28,851 nucleotides of DNA from a virus, in the IMG/VR virus record IMGVR_UViG_3300042879_004016, positions 1-28,851 of that record. One strand, written 5' to 3'. Numbering within the stretch: the first letter of the stretch is position 1; each line of letters begins with the position of its first letter. The position numbers were made by a program, and so were the translations under genes. Below are positions 1-9,950 of the stretch, piece after piece. The notes beneath the pieces are model-generated. The model was not told the DNA's origin and ran no database searches. It saw only the letters and a program-made list of their open reading frames with translations.

Positions 1-3000
1 GTTTGCCCATTCCACGTGCTCTCGCACTCTCATACCCCATGAGCAAACCCATCAATTCGTTGTGCTGCGTGAACTTACCATAAAATCCCATAGAAGTTTT
101 AGCCCACCAGTGCAAAGGTCGTGTTGCAATATCCACAACGCTATCCTTTCCACCCTCCATCACCCTTCTGATCTTCTCCTGTTGTTCACCCAGCCGCTCA
201 AAATTCTCCGTCTGGTGACCGTAGTTAAACCTTCCCCGTCTTTCCGCCTCCGTGATCAACGCCACATGATCAGGGTTCTTAAAGTGCCTAGCGAAGTGTG
301 TCGAATCAAAGTCTCCTTTGTCGCCTTTGTTGAACTTAGCCCCAAACGCCTTTCTATAAACGTTGGCCAGTTCTTTAGAAAACTTCCCGATTTGCTTCAC
401 CCCGTTATAATAACCTCCACCCATTGCAACCCACTCAGGCAACAAAGTGTTAATCGGCTGCATAAACTCACTAAAGTGCGAAGCAATATTCCCGCCGATG
501 AACATCACCGCATTAGCTTTGTTCAACGCCGCACCAACAGCACTATCTGGCGTCATGAAGTTGCTCAGCCCCTCCTCCATCTGCTGCTTTACCTCAGGAT
601 GTTCAAGAAACTCAGGTGCGCGGAAGTGATGCTGCGTCGCCGCGTTCATCAGCCTCCGATGTGCAATCCTTTGAGTCATTTCAATATACTTCATGTGCTG
701 GTTAATCGGATTTTGCTTTTCATAACCCTCAGTGAACTTCCTCCCAGCACCAAACCCGTAGCTCTCAGAAGCTAGAGTTTTAGTCAACGCCTCGGAGAAA
801 TTCATACTATCGAGAATTCCCTTCTTAGACTCAGGGTCAATCGGCATGTTTTCCAGCATCGTCTTTAACGCCTCTTCTTTCTTCCTAATAACCTGCCACT
901 CCCGACCATTTTCGTTAATGCGCATTCTATTCTGATACTGTTTTTCCACCACGCTAGACCTAATTAACGTGTAACCAGCCTCTTTCATTTTAGACTCTGT
1001 CTTTCTCAAATCATCTTTACTTTCAAAAGGCAAATTAATAGCCCCTTTCGTCGGATGAGTAAACTCAGCGTTGATAGCCCCAAACCTCCTAAAAGTCAAG
1101 TGAAAAGGATTCGCGGCAAACGCCTCTTGGCGAGTCTTAACAAAATCCAAACGAGCCTGCACAAACTGCAACGCCGATTGAAATTCAGCGTCAGTCAACT
1201 TACTCCCGAGTCTGTAAGCCTCGGTCAAAACCCCGTCACGAATAGCTGTGTAAAGAAAATGCCCATCCCTCGTAGCCTCATGAAACTTTCCTTGGTAAGA
1301 CGCCATGCTAGACAACAGCGTAGAGACTTCAAACATCGCACCTTCATGCTCTGCCTGAATCAGCATCTTTGAGTTAGATTTCATCGAGGTAACTCGCTGA
1401 ATCATATACTTCTCGATATTGCTCTTTTCCAACGGCGACAGCCTGTTAAACGCCGCTCTACCCTCTGCAGTCAGCAACTTCAAATCAACCTTGATAACCC
1501 CTGTGGTAGGATCTTCTACAACAGGATTGACACCTTCCATTTGTGCCGTTTGCTCAATAACCCTCAACGACTCAGTCATTTTTGGACTTTGAGCAATTTT
1601 ACTCCACTCTTTGTCCATGACTTTAACCCCATTAACACCACCTTCTCCAAGAATCGGCATCATTGAGTTAGTAATCCCCGCCATAACTGCACTCGGCGCA
1701 TCACGCATAGCTGCAAAAAGCGGAGCCACAAAAGGATAACGCCGAGAAAAATCCTCCAACCTCTCAAACCACCGAGAAGCTCCCCGACCAACACTTTCCT
1801 TAACATCATTAAAGTTTCCCCTCGCCAAATCAACCCACTCTTTCCCACCCGGAGCATTCTCTACACTTGCATCCACAAACTCCATAGAACTTGTGCGAAT
1901 CTGTGCCAAATCGCCGCTTGACGCAATCAACATCCGATATCCTGTATCGTTGTTTTCTTCAGCCTTGCGGTTAGAGAGGCGAATTTTTTCGAGGCTTTTC
2001 AGAAGATTTGTGTTCAACTGGTGGGCTTCAAATTTTCTCCTGGCTCCGTTGAACATTTTTAGACCTTTTGTCAAGCGATGAAAGTGTCCGACAAGCCAGT
2101 CAAATGCGGAGCGGAGAGGAGTGGGCAAAAGAGTGCTGACCATTTCGTTGCCGTCTTTCAAAAGCGAGAGACGATGAAACGCTGAGGCGTTGGCGAAGAA
2201 TTCTTCAGGAGAAAGGTTTTTAGACACCTCTAACGAAGCAGAGTTTCTAAACTCCTCCGGCAGCAAGCCGTTGTAAAGAACATCCATCGCATCTGCAAGG
2301 GTCTGCGTGTCTGCGCTGCGAATCCAGACGTCAGCTTTGAGAAATGCTTCTTGTGCAACTTGACCGTATCTACCTTCACGCGCGTCAGCTTCAATAATAT
2401 GGCCGAGTTCGTGAGCTAGAACAAAGTGTTGACTTTTCACTCGGTCTTTCGCGGCGAGTTGCTTTAGAGCGGAAAGGTAGATTTCTCGCTTGTTTGTGAC
2501 TGCACCACCAAGTACTCCCGCATTGATGTCATCAAGGAGAGTTCCAAAGCCAATGTCGTCCACGCGAGAAAGCTCAATGATGCGAGCAAAGTCGCGGATG
2601 TAAGTTTCTCGATTTTCAAGTGGAATTCCGAGTTCGTCAAAGATGTGTTCAGCCAGAACTTCTGGGGTGACAATGCGGTCAATTTGAGATTCAGCACCAC
2701 GGAGTGCAGCACGGAGAGGAGTTGTTGCAGCGAACGTAATGCTAGTGCGTTGCAAATACAAATCGTTCAATAGCTTAGCACTTGCTCTAGCTTTTGCCAA
2801 ATCCTTCATCAGCTTTTTATACTGTGGATTCTTCACAGCCTCTTGATACTCAGGTGTACCTTTTTCAGAAGCCGGAGCTAGTTCAATTCTATCACGCTCC
2901 ATGCGGATAAGTGCATCAAGAAAAGGATAGTTATCAATTTTCTTTTCACTTGAACTACGGCCCATACGAGCTTCTTCGATTAACCGCAACTCGCCTTCTG

Positions 3001-6000
3001 TGAAGTCTTTTTTGCCTTCGACAAGTTCAGTAACTGCGTCCGAAAGATCACGAGTTTCTGGACGTGGACCATATGTGCTTGGTTGTTGTTGACCTTGGCG
3101 ATATGGCTCTGTCTTACCAGAAAGAATGTATTTCCGGTATGGAGTTTGATAATCAAAGTTAGAGATAATAATCCCACCGAGTTCAACAGGTTCTTTAGAC
3201 CTACCAGAGACTAGATCAGCCAGAGAAAGCATTGCTTCGCGCACCTGGATTGCAGTAACGCGGACTTTACTTAGCTGCACTTCATTGCGAGCATTCCAGA
3301 TTTTTAAGTCCAAATTGCGGTTAAAGTCAGCCAAGCCAGCAAGAGGATTGCTTTCACGAAGTGCGGAGAAAAGAGCCAGTTTAATCTCTGGAGTGGCTAA
3401 CTTCATGATTGCAGTAGCATCAGATTGAGCTACGCCCCACGCCGCCATCATTCCAGCAACCTGCTCACCTACAAGATTCAACTTCATTTCATTGGAAAAG
3501 AACTCAGTGTTGATTTTACCTTTCGCCTCTTCCAAGTTTTTCATACTCTTGTAGTTTAACAAAACAGAGTCTTTGATCTTTTGATCAAGTTTAAGCTTGC
3601 CAACATATTCTTCGACAAGAACTGGGTCAAAGGGCAGCAAAGCTTCAAAAAGATCCTTTCTCTGTCCTGCGGTAAGCTCTCCATTAAACGCCTCATTAAG
3701 CACTTCTGAGATCAAACCAATCGAGCCTTCAGAATCAACAAACTCAGAGTTCTTTAGATTGCCAAGAATTTCAATGCCCTTCTGAACATCTTTGTCGTTA
3801 ATAGCCTTATAAGATTCAGCTAAATTAACCCCAGTCTGTTTAGAATTTTCAGCCAGTGCTGTGCTTTCAATCCCATTCACCAATGACTCAACGCTAGTCA
3901 AGCCAGGGTTTTTGGCTTTAGAGACAATCCATTCGGAGAAAGTAACCTTCTCTCCATTAACCTTCACACCAGGCCAAGACTCTGGGTTAGCTTTCACTTC
4001 CGCAAAGCGAGCCTCTGTCACCCCAGGAGTTGCTTTAATGCGTTCGAGAAATGACTTTTTAAGCAGCGTGCGCTTGCGTGGGTTGGTGCTGATTGTGTAG
4101 ACCGACTCAGGATTTTCTTTCTTCAAAAGCTCGACCATATCAAGCAACGCAGGTGGATAGTCTGCACTGCTCCGCGTTATTGGAGGTTCTGGTAGAGCGT
4201 TAGTCTGCACTTCGGCATCTTTGTCGTAATAAGGGTCTTTGACTTCCATTGGAAGTATTTCGACCGATTCTGCGACAAAATGCACCTTATTTCCTGCTGG
4301 GTCTGTTAAATCAATAGGCGTAAATTCAGCTGTGGTGTGATTTTGAATAGTGGTGCTAAAAGCATTTTTCAGCCGAGTCACCCGCTCAAACGGAGTCAAC
4401 AAACGACCAGTGTCGATAGAAAAGCTCAACGTTGGGTCGATGCTGCTGAGTTCAAACTCCATTAGTTTTGACAAAAAACCAGACTCAACCTTGCCATCGT
4501 TAGCTTTTTTGCCCTGCACAGCTTTCATCTTCGATGCTGCTTCAATAGAAACTTTAACTTGAGCGTCAATTTGTGCTTTTAGCTCAGGTGAAACTGGGTT
4601 CCCGTTGGCATCAAAAATCTTCACCGACTGCATATCCACACGCCCAGTTGTTGCATCAAACCAATACTTACCACGGTGCATCCAGTTATAAAACTGGTTG
4701 ATCAATTCCTGCTGCAAAGACGCACTATCTTTCATTGTCAAACCTTGGCGTCGTTGCTCGTTTGTGATAAAGCTATCAACGCCGCTGACGCCTTTTTCAT
4801 CTGGCAGGAACAGCTTATTAAACTGCGTCGTGCCGTCAATAATAGCGTTGATCTGTGCGTTTTTCTCGAACACTGACATACTCTGGCTGATCTGATTTAG
4901 CAAGAAATCAGTGTTTGGGTCCATTGGATCAAGCCCTAATTCCACAGCAAGTTCTTCTTTAGAAACCTTAGCTCCAGTTTCCCGAGCAATGACGATTTTC
5001 TTAGCATACTCACCCTGTGTTGGGTTCATGTTCTTGAGAGTCTCTTTCTCAAAAATAGAGCCCATGTAAATTTCCTTAGTCACGTTTAGATCAAGCGGAA
5101 CATCACCCTCCTGACCTTTAACACGCGGCAACATTGCCTTTGAGAACCTATCGCTCCAAAAGCCCTTTCTCACATCTGCATCAGTCATCAAAAGAGTCTT
5201 GCCTTTTTCAGAAGACTTTAAACCTTCTGTGGACATTCTGATTTTGATAATCTGATAAAGCTCTTCGGAACTTAATCCAAACTCGGCCAACTTAGCTTCT
5301 TTTTCTTCTGCTGTGGCTTTCAAACCAGGCATCACTTCACTAAGGACTTCATTTCGCAACTGCTCCACAGCAGCACGGTCAATCCGCATTGTGACATGAG
5401 TTCTGAAAAGTGAACGGATTTTAATCATCACATACTCAGAAATCTTACTGATCAAAGCTTTTGTAGCATCAGCGGCAGCGTAGGCGTCTGCTTTAGGGTC
5501 AGCAGCAATTCCAGCCTTAGGTGTAAAAAGATCTCCGAGAATATTTGCAATTTCTCCACCCAAAGTAGCTAAAGTAGCTTCGTCTTTTGCTTGAGCAGCT
5601 TCGTTTTCAGCTACTGTTTTTGCTGCTTTCACAAGCTTTTCAGCATTTCCAGGCGTAAGCTGTCCCAACGGCTTCAAGTTCCCGTTATCCGCAGCATTAG
5701 ACAGCTTATTTAAAGAAGTCTCACCGGCTTCTTCGTGCGTAGCCCCAGCTTCCAAACTTTTCGCAACACCGTTAGCCAATTCAGGTTGACTAGGCGTTAC
5801 ACCGTGCTCCACTTTAATTGCACTAGCCGCAGCAACAGCTTGCTCGATCGGAGGTGCAGTATCTGGTACGACAGACTTAGAAACTGGATCCCACGTTCTG
5901 CCCTTTAAGTTTGCAGTTGCCTCAGCCATCTCCGCATGAAGCATAGCCTCACCCTCTGGAGTGGCAAAGTGCTTAAACTGTGGCAACTTGCTAATCTCAG

Positions 6001-7669
6001 ACACAAAATCTTTATCTGGACTTGCGGCAAGCGCAGCCAGTTTAAGCAGTTTTTTATCCTCCGGCGACAGACCTTTTCCAGTTTTAACAGCCTGCGTTGC
6101 AGCCTTAGCCGCTGCTTTAGCCTCTGGAGTCTTTGCCGCAGCCTCAGCTTTCTTAGCCACATCAGCAGCTTTCTTCTCCGGTTTCGGAGCTTTGACAGGT
6201 TTAGTTTCAACAAGCTTAGGCACATACCCAGGAAACTGCGTCATATCTGGTGGCAAATCACCTTTCTCCACTTGATGCCTTAACCAAAGATCACCAATCT
6301 GCTGTTCAGTCAGCTTTCCCTGAAACTGCTCTCTAAACAGTTTAGCATCCCGTGCAGCCAACGGCGTTTGAACAAACCTCCCCGCTGGGTCCAAACCAAG
6401 CTCTTCAACTGCAACGCCGAAAAGAGACAGCGTGTCCAAAGGAGTCACAGTGTCTTTGGCATTTTTCTCAATTCCCGCAAGCTTATCCTTATATTCTTTA
6501 ACAGCCGTTTGAACAAACTCATTTCCCAACTCAGGCTTTTCAATCAGCGCGTCGACAGTCAGATTCTCAGGCCAGAATCCTTCTTGTTTCAAACGATTAA
6601 CGGTGCCTTTGAAAGAATCATCCAGTGCCTCCTTCTCATTTTTAACAACCTCCTGAATCCCTCTCAACCGATTCTCGTTGGCAAAACTCTCCGCGATGTC
6701 CAAGCCATACTTCCTTTTAACCAGCATATCATTCAAAACCGAGGGATTCTCAGCTTTTTCGACCATATACTGCGTTTTGGCTTTTTGTGCTGCCGTTGGC
6801 TCACTTTCAATCTCGCTCTTCTCCAAACTCCTTTCGCCGGTAATCTTCGGCCCACCCACCGCATGAGGCTTCACCAGCCCAGCGACGTCAAATGGCAAGA
6901 ACCCTGCCTGATTCAGCACAGTCCCCAGCAAGAACTCAGGTGTAAACGCCTTTTCTCCCTGCTCAATCACATCCTTCGCAAAGAACGCTCCACCCGCCGC
7001 AGCCTGGCCGCCAACATAGTGACTCACTCGATCCTGCAGCGTTTTGGCAAACAACTGCTCGCTAGTCGTCTCAACCCCTTCTGCAACCGCCTTGCTCACC
7101 ACTGTCTCGCCGCCCTCGAACCCCAACGCCTTTGCGCCAGGAATTTTACTAACGCCTTTCATCGCCGCTTGACCACCTAAACCAAATAGCTTTGTAGCCG
7201 CCCAAGGTGTCGCACCGGCTAACGCAGCACTTCCAAGATCATCGGTCTTTTCATAAGCATCCGCCCCACTTAGTAAAGCAGTCGCTCCCATTCCTGCAGC
7301 AGTAACCCACCCAGGCCCAGGAATCATCATCGGTGCCATGTTCACAGCAGCACGCGGCAAGCCTCTGGTCATTTCTCCCACTTGCTCTGGATTCTCAACC
7401 CCCACCATCTCCCCCACCTTAGTGCCAAGCCACTCAGCACCTTGTGGCAAACCAGTCATGTTCAGCTCTTTATCAAGCCGAGCACTACCTCGTTTTGCCA
7501 GATTCCCAATCCAGGAGTCATCAGCATAGTCCATATACTCCGGCTTGCCAGTGATTTGACTCATCATCTGAGCAAATCCCTGCATAGTTGTGTCCGGCGC
7601 GACAGCTCCGGCTTTAAGTGCTTGCTGATACTGCTGATCAGCCTGTGCGAAAGAGACGATGGGGTTCAT
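1..7669 (-). CDS. Giant phage polyvalent/internal virion protein with zinc peptidase motif (partial, C-terminus outside window)
   Basis: One uninterrupted minus-strand frame runs from an ATG at 7669 past base 1, giving 2556 codons without a stop. I checked that the frame at the peptidase motif and at the left edge matches the start. Residues 105-140 are hydrophobic and rich in Gly/Ala (IPGPG at about 116-120). Residues about 486-525 form an Ala/Lys-rich linker. A zincin motif HELGH lies at residues 1753-1757 (bases 2399-2413). A likely third zinc ligand of gluzincin type follows at about residue 1822 in SPEEFFANA. The size, the position after the Gln/Pro-rich virion proteins and the embedded enzyme fit the giant polyvalent or ejection proteins of phages, which enter the cell with DNA. 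The peptidase could process virion or host proteins. The substrate is unknown. I saw no RNA polymerase or transglycosylase motif. Confidence 0.9.
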   Translation of the reverse strand, partial: MNPIVSFAQADQQYQQALKAGAVAPDTTMQGFAQMMSQITGKPEYMDYADDSWIGNLAKRGSARLDKELNMTGLPQGAEWLGTKVGEMVGVENPEQVGEMTRGLPRAAVNMAPMMIPGPGWVTAAGMGATALLSGADAYEKTDDLGSAALAGATPWAATKLFGLGGQAAMKGVSKIPGAKALGFEGGETVVSKAVAEGVETTSEQLFAKTLQDRVSHYVGGQAAAGGAFFAKDVIEQGEKAFTPEFLLGTVLNQAGFLPFDVAGLVKPHAVGGPKITGERSLEKSEIESEPTAAQKAKTQYMVEKAENPSVLNDMLVKRKYGLDIAESFANENRLRGIQEVVKNEKEALDDSFKGTVNRLKQEGFWPENLTVDALIEKPELGNEFVQTAVKEYKDKLAGIEKNAKDTVTPLDTLSLFGVAVEELGLDPAGRFVQTPLAARDAKLFREQFQGKLTEQQIGDLWLRHQVEKGDLPPDMTQFPGYVPKLVETKPVKAPKPEKKAADVAKKAEAAAKTPEAKAAAKAATQAVKTGKGLSPEDKKLLKLAALAASPDKDFVSEISKLPQFKHFATPEGEAMLHAEMAEATANLKGRTWDPVSKSVVPDTAPPIEQAVAAASAIKVEHGVTPSQPELANGVAKSLEAGATHEEAGETSLNKLSNAADNGNLKPLGQLTPGNAEKLVKAAKTVAENEAAQAKDEATLATLGGEIANILGDLFTPKAGIAADPKADAYAAADATKALISKISEYVMIKIRSLFRTHVTMRIDRAAVEQLRNEVLSEVMPGLKATAEEKEAKLAEFGLSSEELYQIIKIRMSTEGLKSSEKGKTLLMTDADVRKGFWSDRFSKAMLPRVKGQEGDVPLDLNVTKEIYMGSIFEKETLKNMNPTQGEYAKKIVIARETGAKVSKEELAVELGLDPMDPNTDFLLNQISQSMSVFEKNAQINAIIDGTTQFNKLFLPDEKGVSGVDSFITNEQRRQGLTMKDSASLQQELINQFYNWMHRGKYWFDATTGRVDMQSVKIFDANGNPVSPELKAQIDAQVKVSIEAASKMKAVQGKKANDGKVESGFLSKLMEFELSSIDPTLSFSIDTGRLLTPFERVTRLKNAFSTTIQNHTTAEFTPIDLTDPAGNKVHFVAESVEILPMEVKDPYYDKDAEVQTNALPEPPITRSSADYPPALLDMVELLKKENPESVYTISTNPRKRTLLKKSFLERIKATPGVTEARFAEVKANPESWPGVKVNGEKVTFSEWIVSKAKNPGLTSVESLVNGIESTALAENSKQTGVNLAESYKAINDKDVQKGIEILGNLKNSEFVDSEGSIGLISEVLNEAFNGELTAGQRKDLFEALLPFDPVLVEEYVGKLKLDQKIKDSVLLNYKSMKNLEEAKGKINTEFFSNEMKLNLVGEQVAGMMAAWGVAQSDATAIMKLATPEIKLALFSALRESNPLAGLADFNRNLDLKIWNARNEVQLSKVRVTAIQVREAMLSLADLVSGRSKEPVELGGIIISNFDYQTPYRKYILSGKTEPYRQGQQQPSTYGPRPETRDLSDAVTELVEGKKDFTEGELRLIEEARMGRSSSEKKIDNYPFLDALIRMERDRIELAPASEKGTPEYQEAVKNPQYKKLMKDLAKARASAKLLNDLYLQRTSITFAATTPLRAALRGAESQIDRIVTPEVLAEHIFDELGIPLENRETYIRDFARIIELSRVDDIGFGTLLDDINAGVLGGAVTNKREIYLSALKQLAAKDRVKSQHFVLAHELGHIIEADAREGRYGQVAQEAFLKADVWIRSADTQTLADAMDVLYNGLLPEEFRNSASLEVSKNLSPEEFFANASAFHRLSLLKDGNEMVSTLLPTPLRSAFDWLVGHFHRLTKGLKMFNGARRKFEAHQLNTNLLKSLEKIRLSNRKAEENNDTGYRMLIASSGDLAQIRTSSMEFVDASVENAPGGKEWVDLARGNFNDVKESVGRGASRWFERLEDFSRRYPFVAPLFAAMRDAPSAVMAGITNSMMPILGEGGVNGVKVMDKEWSKIAQSPKMTESLRVIEQTAQMEGVNPVVEDPTTGVIKVDLKLLTAEGRAAFNRLSPLEKSNIEKYMIQRVTSMKSNSKMLIQAEHEGAMFEVSTLLSSMASYQGKFHEATRDGHFLYTAIRDGVLTEAYRLGSKLTDAEFQSALQFVQARLDFVKTRQEAFAANPFHLTFRRFGAINAEFTHPTKGAINLPFESKDDLRKTESKMKEAGYTLIRSSVVEKQYQNRMRINENGREWQVIRKKEEALKTMLENMPIDPESKKGILDSMNFSEALTKTLASESYGFGAGRKFTEGYEKQNPINQHMKYIEMTQRIAHRRLMNAATQHHFRAPEFLEHPEVKQQMEEGLSNFMTPDSAVGAALNKANAVMFIGGNIASHFSEFMQPINTLLPEWVAMGGGYYNGVKQIGKFSKELANVYRKAFGAKFNKGDKGDFDSTHFARHFKNPDHVALITEAERRGRFNYGHQTENFERLGEQQEKIRRVMEGGKDSVVDIATRPLHWWAKTSMGFYGKFTQHNELMGLLMGYESARARGMGK

Positions 7670-7671
7670 AA

Positions 7672-9003
7672 TTATTGCTTAGGACTACGACCAGTTAGGA
7701 ATTTTTGAAAACCTGCAGAATTACCAAAAAGAGCGTTAAAGATATTACTTGGAACTTCTTCAATGTTTTCCTGTGCTCTTACAGCTGTATCAAGCATTTG
7801 CCCAGGAAGTTGCACCGCAGTTTGTCTTGCCTGTTCAGGAACCCGTCTAGCACCTTCTAAACTCCGATCAAGAGACTGACCAATAAAATCAATATCCCCA
7901 GCTTTCATAAAACCATCAGAAAGCCGTTGCGAAGCTGCACCAGGTTGTGGTAAATTAAAACCAGGTATTCCATACATACTGGCAGGAGGCAAGATAGTAT
8001 CCATTAAACTGTTCCAATTCTGTGCCTGTGGCGAAGGTTGCTGTTGAATAAACCCAGGATTCATTGCTTCAAAAATAGGAATACCTGTCCCATCTGACTG
8101 AGCACTACCTGGAGCATTTGCAAACCTCTGCTGCAAAGTTGGTTGCATCTGACCGCTCCACTCAGGTGCTTGAGGATTATACGGAGTTGGATTGTTTTTA
8201 ATTTGGTTCACAATAGCCTCAACACTACCAGGCTCAGGTGCAGGAGCTGGCTGTGGCATTTGATACCCGGCGGCTAATCTCTGTTGTTCTGTAGCATAAA
8301 CAGGATCAAGCGATTCCCTCACATAAGCCAAAGCACTTTCACTTGGAACTGTCGCCGGTGGCTGCACAGGCATATCCGGCCTTGCACCAATACTGGCCAG
8401 CGCAGGATATTTCGCGTTAATCTCCGCGACAAATTGATCCTGTGTCTTAGGCCCAGCCATAGGCATTTCAGCAATACCCTGATTCCAATTATCCTGCAAA
8501 TTCTGCACACCGTTCACCCCACCACGCGGCACAAAATCGGGAGCCGGTAATGTTGCTTGCGGTTTTGGGATGTTATATTGCCCAGCCGGACGAGCCAGTT
8601 CTTTCATACGCTGTTCATAACCAGCGTTAGCCCGTTGAGCTACTTGCTCAGGAGTGCCAAAGGTGCCGTTTTTCCAAGGGTTTCGTGAGCCAGTTTGAAC
8701 ATCTCCATAAGCATCACGCCGCAAGCCACGGATAAGCCCAGAATTAAGCATAGCATTTTTGCTCTCCATGTCCTGTCTGCCGGATTGAGCCAGCAACGCG
8801 GAGATGTCGGGCATGGGCATTGCAAGTGCTTGGTCCAGCTGAGCATTTGGGCCTGCTACTGTAGGAGCACCTGCTGGAGCAGGCATTGAGTAGTTTGTGG
8901 CAGGTGCGGCAGCCTGTTGTGGTTTTTTCTTGCCACCTTTAGCAGCTTTTTTGGCGGCTTTTTCAGCCTTTCTTTTTGCTTTCTTTTCTTCTTCGGTAGC
9001 CAT
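7672..9003 (-). CDS. Pro/Gln/Ala-rich probable internal virion protein, 443 aa
   Basis: The protein starts with a strongly basic Lys/Ala-rich tail (residues 1-30, KKAKRKAEKAAKKAAKGGKK) that could bind DNA. Long Pro-, Gln- and Ala-rich stretches follow with little predicted order. The last 100 residues look more helical. It ends two bases before the start of the giant protein, so the two are surely co-transcribed. No enzyme motif is visible. Its position between the head-tail adaptor and the giant protein suggests a virion component, perhaps packed with DNA or ejected with it, but this rests on context only. The ATG at 9003 follows an A-rich leader without a Shine-Dalgarno sequence. Confidence 0.85.
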   Translation of the reverse strand: MATEEEKKAKRKAEKAAKKAAKGGKKKPQQAAAPATNYSMPAPAGAPTVAGPNAQLDQALAMPMPDISALLAQSGRQDMESKNAMLNSGLIRGLRRDAYGDVQTGSRNPWKNGTFGTPEQVAQRANAGYEQRMKELARPAGQYNIPKPQATLPAPDFVPRGGVNGVQNLQDNWNQGIAEMPMAGPKTQDQFVAEINAKYPALASIGARPDMPVQPPATVPSESALAYVRESLDPVYATEQQRLAAGYQMPQPAPAPEPGSVEAIVNQIKNNPTPYNPQAPEWSGQMQPTLQQRFANAPGSAQSDGTGIPIFEAMNPGFIQQQPSPQAQNWNSLMDTILPPASMYGIPGFNLPQPGAASQRLSDGFMKAGDIDFIGQSLDRSLEGARRVPEQARQTAVQLPGQMLDTAVRAQENIEEVPSNIFNALFGNSAGFQKFLTGRSPKQ

Positions 9004-9007
9004 ATAG

Positions 9008-9595
9008 TTATTGTGGTTGAAGTTGACCTGTCTTAATCAGGAAGTCTTTGAGTTGTTGTACTGCTGGGTCTACATTTTGACCCTGTTGACCCATTAGACC
9101 AAGTTGTTCAAGAAGAGCGACTTGTTTTTGAATTTGTTGAAGTTCGACGTTATTCTGCATTGATTGATTTAGAAAGGGTTGATTTGCAGAGGTGTTTGAA
9201 ACTGCTTGAGCTTTTCCGGTATTTTCCAGCATTTGCCCAACCAACGCAGCCGCATCACGATCAGCATCGCGTTTGGCACTTTCTGCCGCACGAGCCTCGT
9301 TAGTGTCCATGTATTGCAGTTCCTTCTTCCCCTTCTTCCGTTCCATTTTCGAGGCTTTCTTGCTCTGCTTTCCACTCTGCACATAGTTCTCCAACTGCGC
9401 TCGATCCTGCTCCAGTTGCAAGGGAAAGCGTTGGGCTTGTTGTTGCTGCGTTTGTTGTTGCGCCTGCATTTGCGAGAGCTGCTGAATGGTCTGCATAATC
9501 TCGCCAAGACCCCCACTTGGGGCCATTAACTGCTGCGTTAAAGCAGCTTTTTGTATTTCCCGTGCGTCGGGTTGGTTTTGATATCGAGAAGGCAT
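9008..9595 (-). CDS. Gln-rich helical/coiled-coil phage protein, 195 aa
   Basis: I do not recognise a family. The sequence is very rich in Gln (a Q-run region at about residues 35-55) with a basic Lys patch (about 75-92, SKKASKMERKKGKKE) and a C-terminal Leu/Gln heptad-like region suggesting coiled coil. It lies four bases upstream of the 443-residue gene in the same direction. Its composition resembles its two neighbours, so the three may form one functional set of internal virion or ejection proteins. The start ATG has the leader CTTCTTAAAACTA and no Shine-Dalgarno sequence. Confidence 0.8.
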   Translation of the reverse strand: MPSRYQNQPDAREIQKAALTQQLMAPSGGLGEIMQTIQQLSQMQAQQQTQQQQAQRFPLQLEQDRAQLENYVQSGKQSKKASKMERKKGKKELQYMDTNEARAAESAKRDADRDAAALVGQMLENTGKAQAVSNTSANQPFLNQSMQNNVELQQIQKQVALLEQLGLMGQQGQNVDPAVQQLKDFLIKTGQLQPQ

Positions 9596-9607
9596 AGTTT
9601 TAAGAAG

Positions 9608-9949
9608 TTAGACCATTTCAGCGCGTTTTGGGATGCCCCCGATGCCTCTGTAGTAAACAGCGTTAGGGTCCAGTTGATAAATTTTACCGTTAGCTTGATA
9701 AGCCAGTGGCCCACCTGCAGGTGGAGGCATTTCAAACCCTTCTTGTTGTGGCTGCTGTGATTGTGCAAACTCCTGCATTCCGCTGACATAGGCTTGTTCA
9801 GCAGCACCGAGTTGTCCAAACCCATTAGCTGGTGGAGGAATTTGAAACCCACGAGTTTGATTTGTCATAGGTCTGCCCGTCATAGGGTCAAACCCACGAC
9901 TGTTTTGTTGCTGCCCAAAGGGCGACTGTGCGAATGGTGTAAGTGGCAT
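9608..9949 (-). CDS. Pro/Gln-rich small phage protein, 113 aa
   Basis: The frame is open further upstream, but the ATG at 9949 begins one base after the stop of the adaptor gene and avoids a long overlap, so it is the better start. The product is rich in Gln, Pro and Gly (PFGQQQN, QIPPPANGFG, EMPPPAGGP) and looks mostly disordered. Its C-terminus contains IYQLDPNAVYYRGIGG, which may be a short folded or binding segment. The function is unknown. It belongs to the run of low-complexity proteins between the adaptor and the giant protein, so a virion role is likely by context. Confidence 0.7.
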   Translation of the reverse strand: MPLTPFAQSPFGQQQNSRGFDPMTGRPMTNQTRGFQIPPPANGFGQLGAAEQAYVSGMQEFAQSQQPQQEGFEMPPPAGGPLAYQANGKIYQLDPNAVYYRGIGGIPKRAEMV

Positions 9950-9950
9950 A

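Noticed and set aside
62-775. Plus-strand open frame of 237 codons
   Set aside because: It lies fully opposite the giant minus-strand gene, and its product is a Leu/Arg/Pro-rich mirror of that coding sequence without a natural pattern.
6368-7180. Plus-strand open frame of 270 codons
   Set aside because: Antisense shadow of the N-terminal part of the giant gene. The minus frame has continuous natural protein composition and the ATG after the 443-residue gene.
1-7669. N4-like virion RNA polymerase as identity of the giant protein
   Set aside because: The size would allow it, but no polymerase motif pattern was found, and the only clear enzymatic motif is a zinc peptidase.
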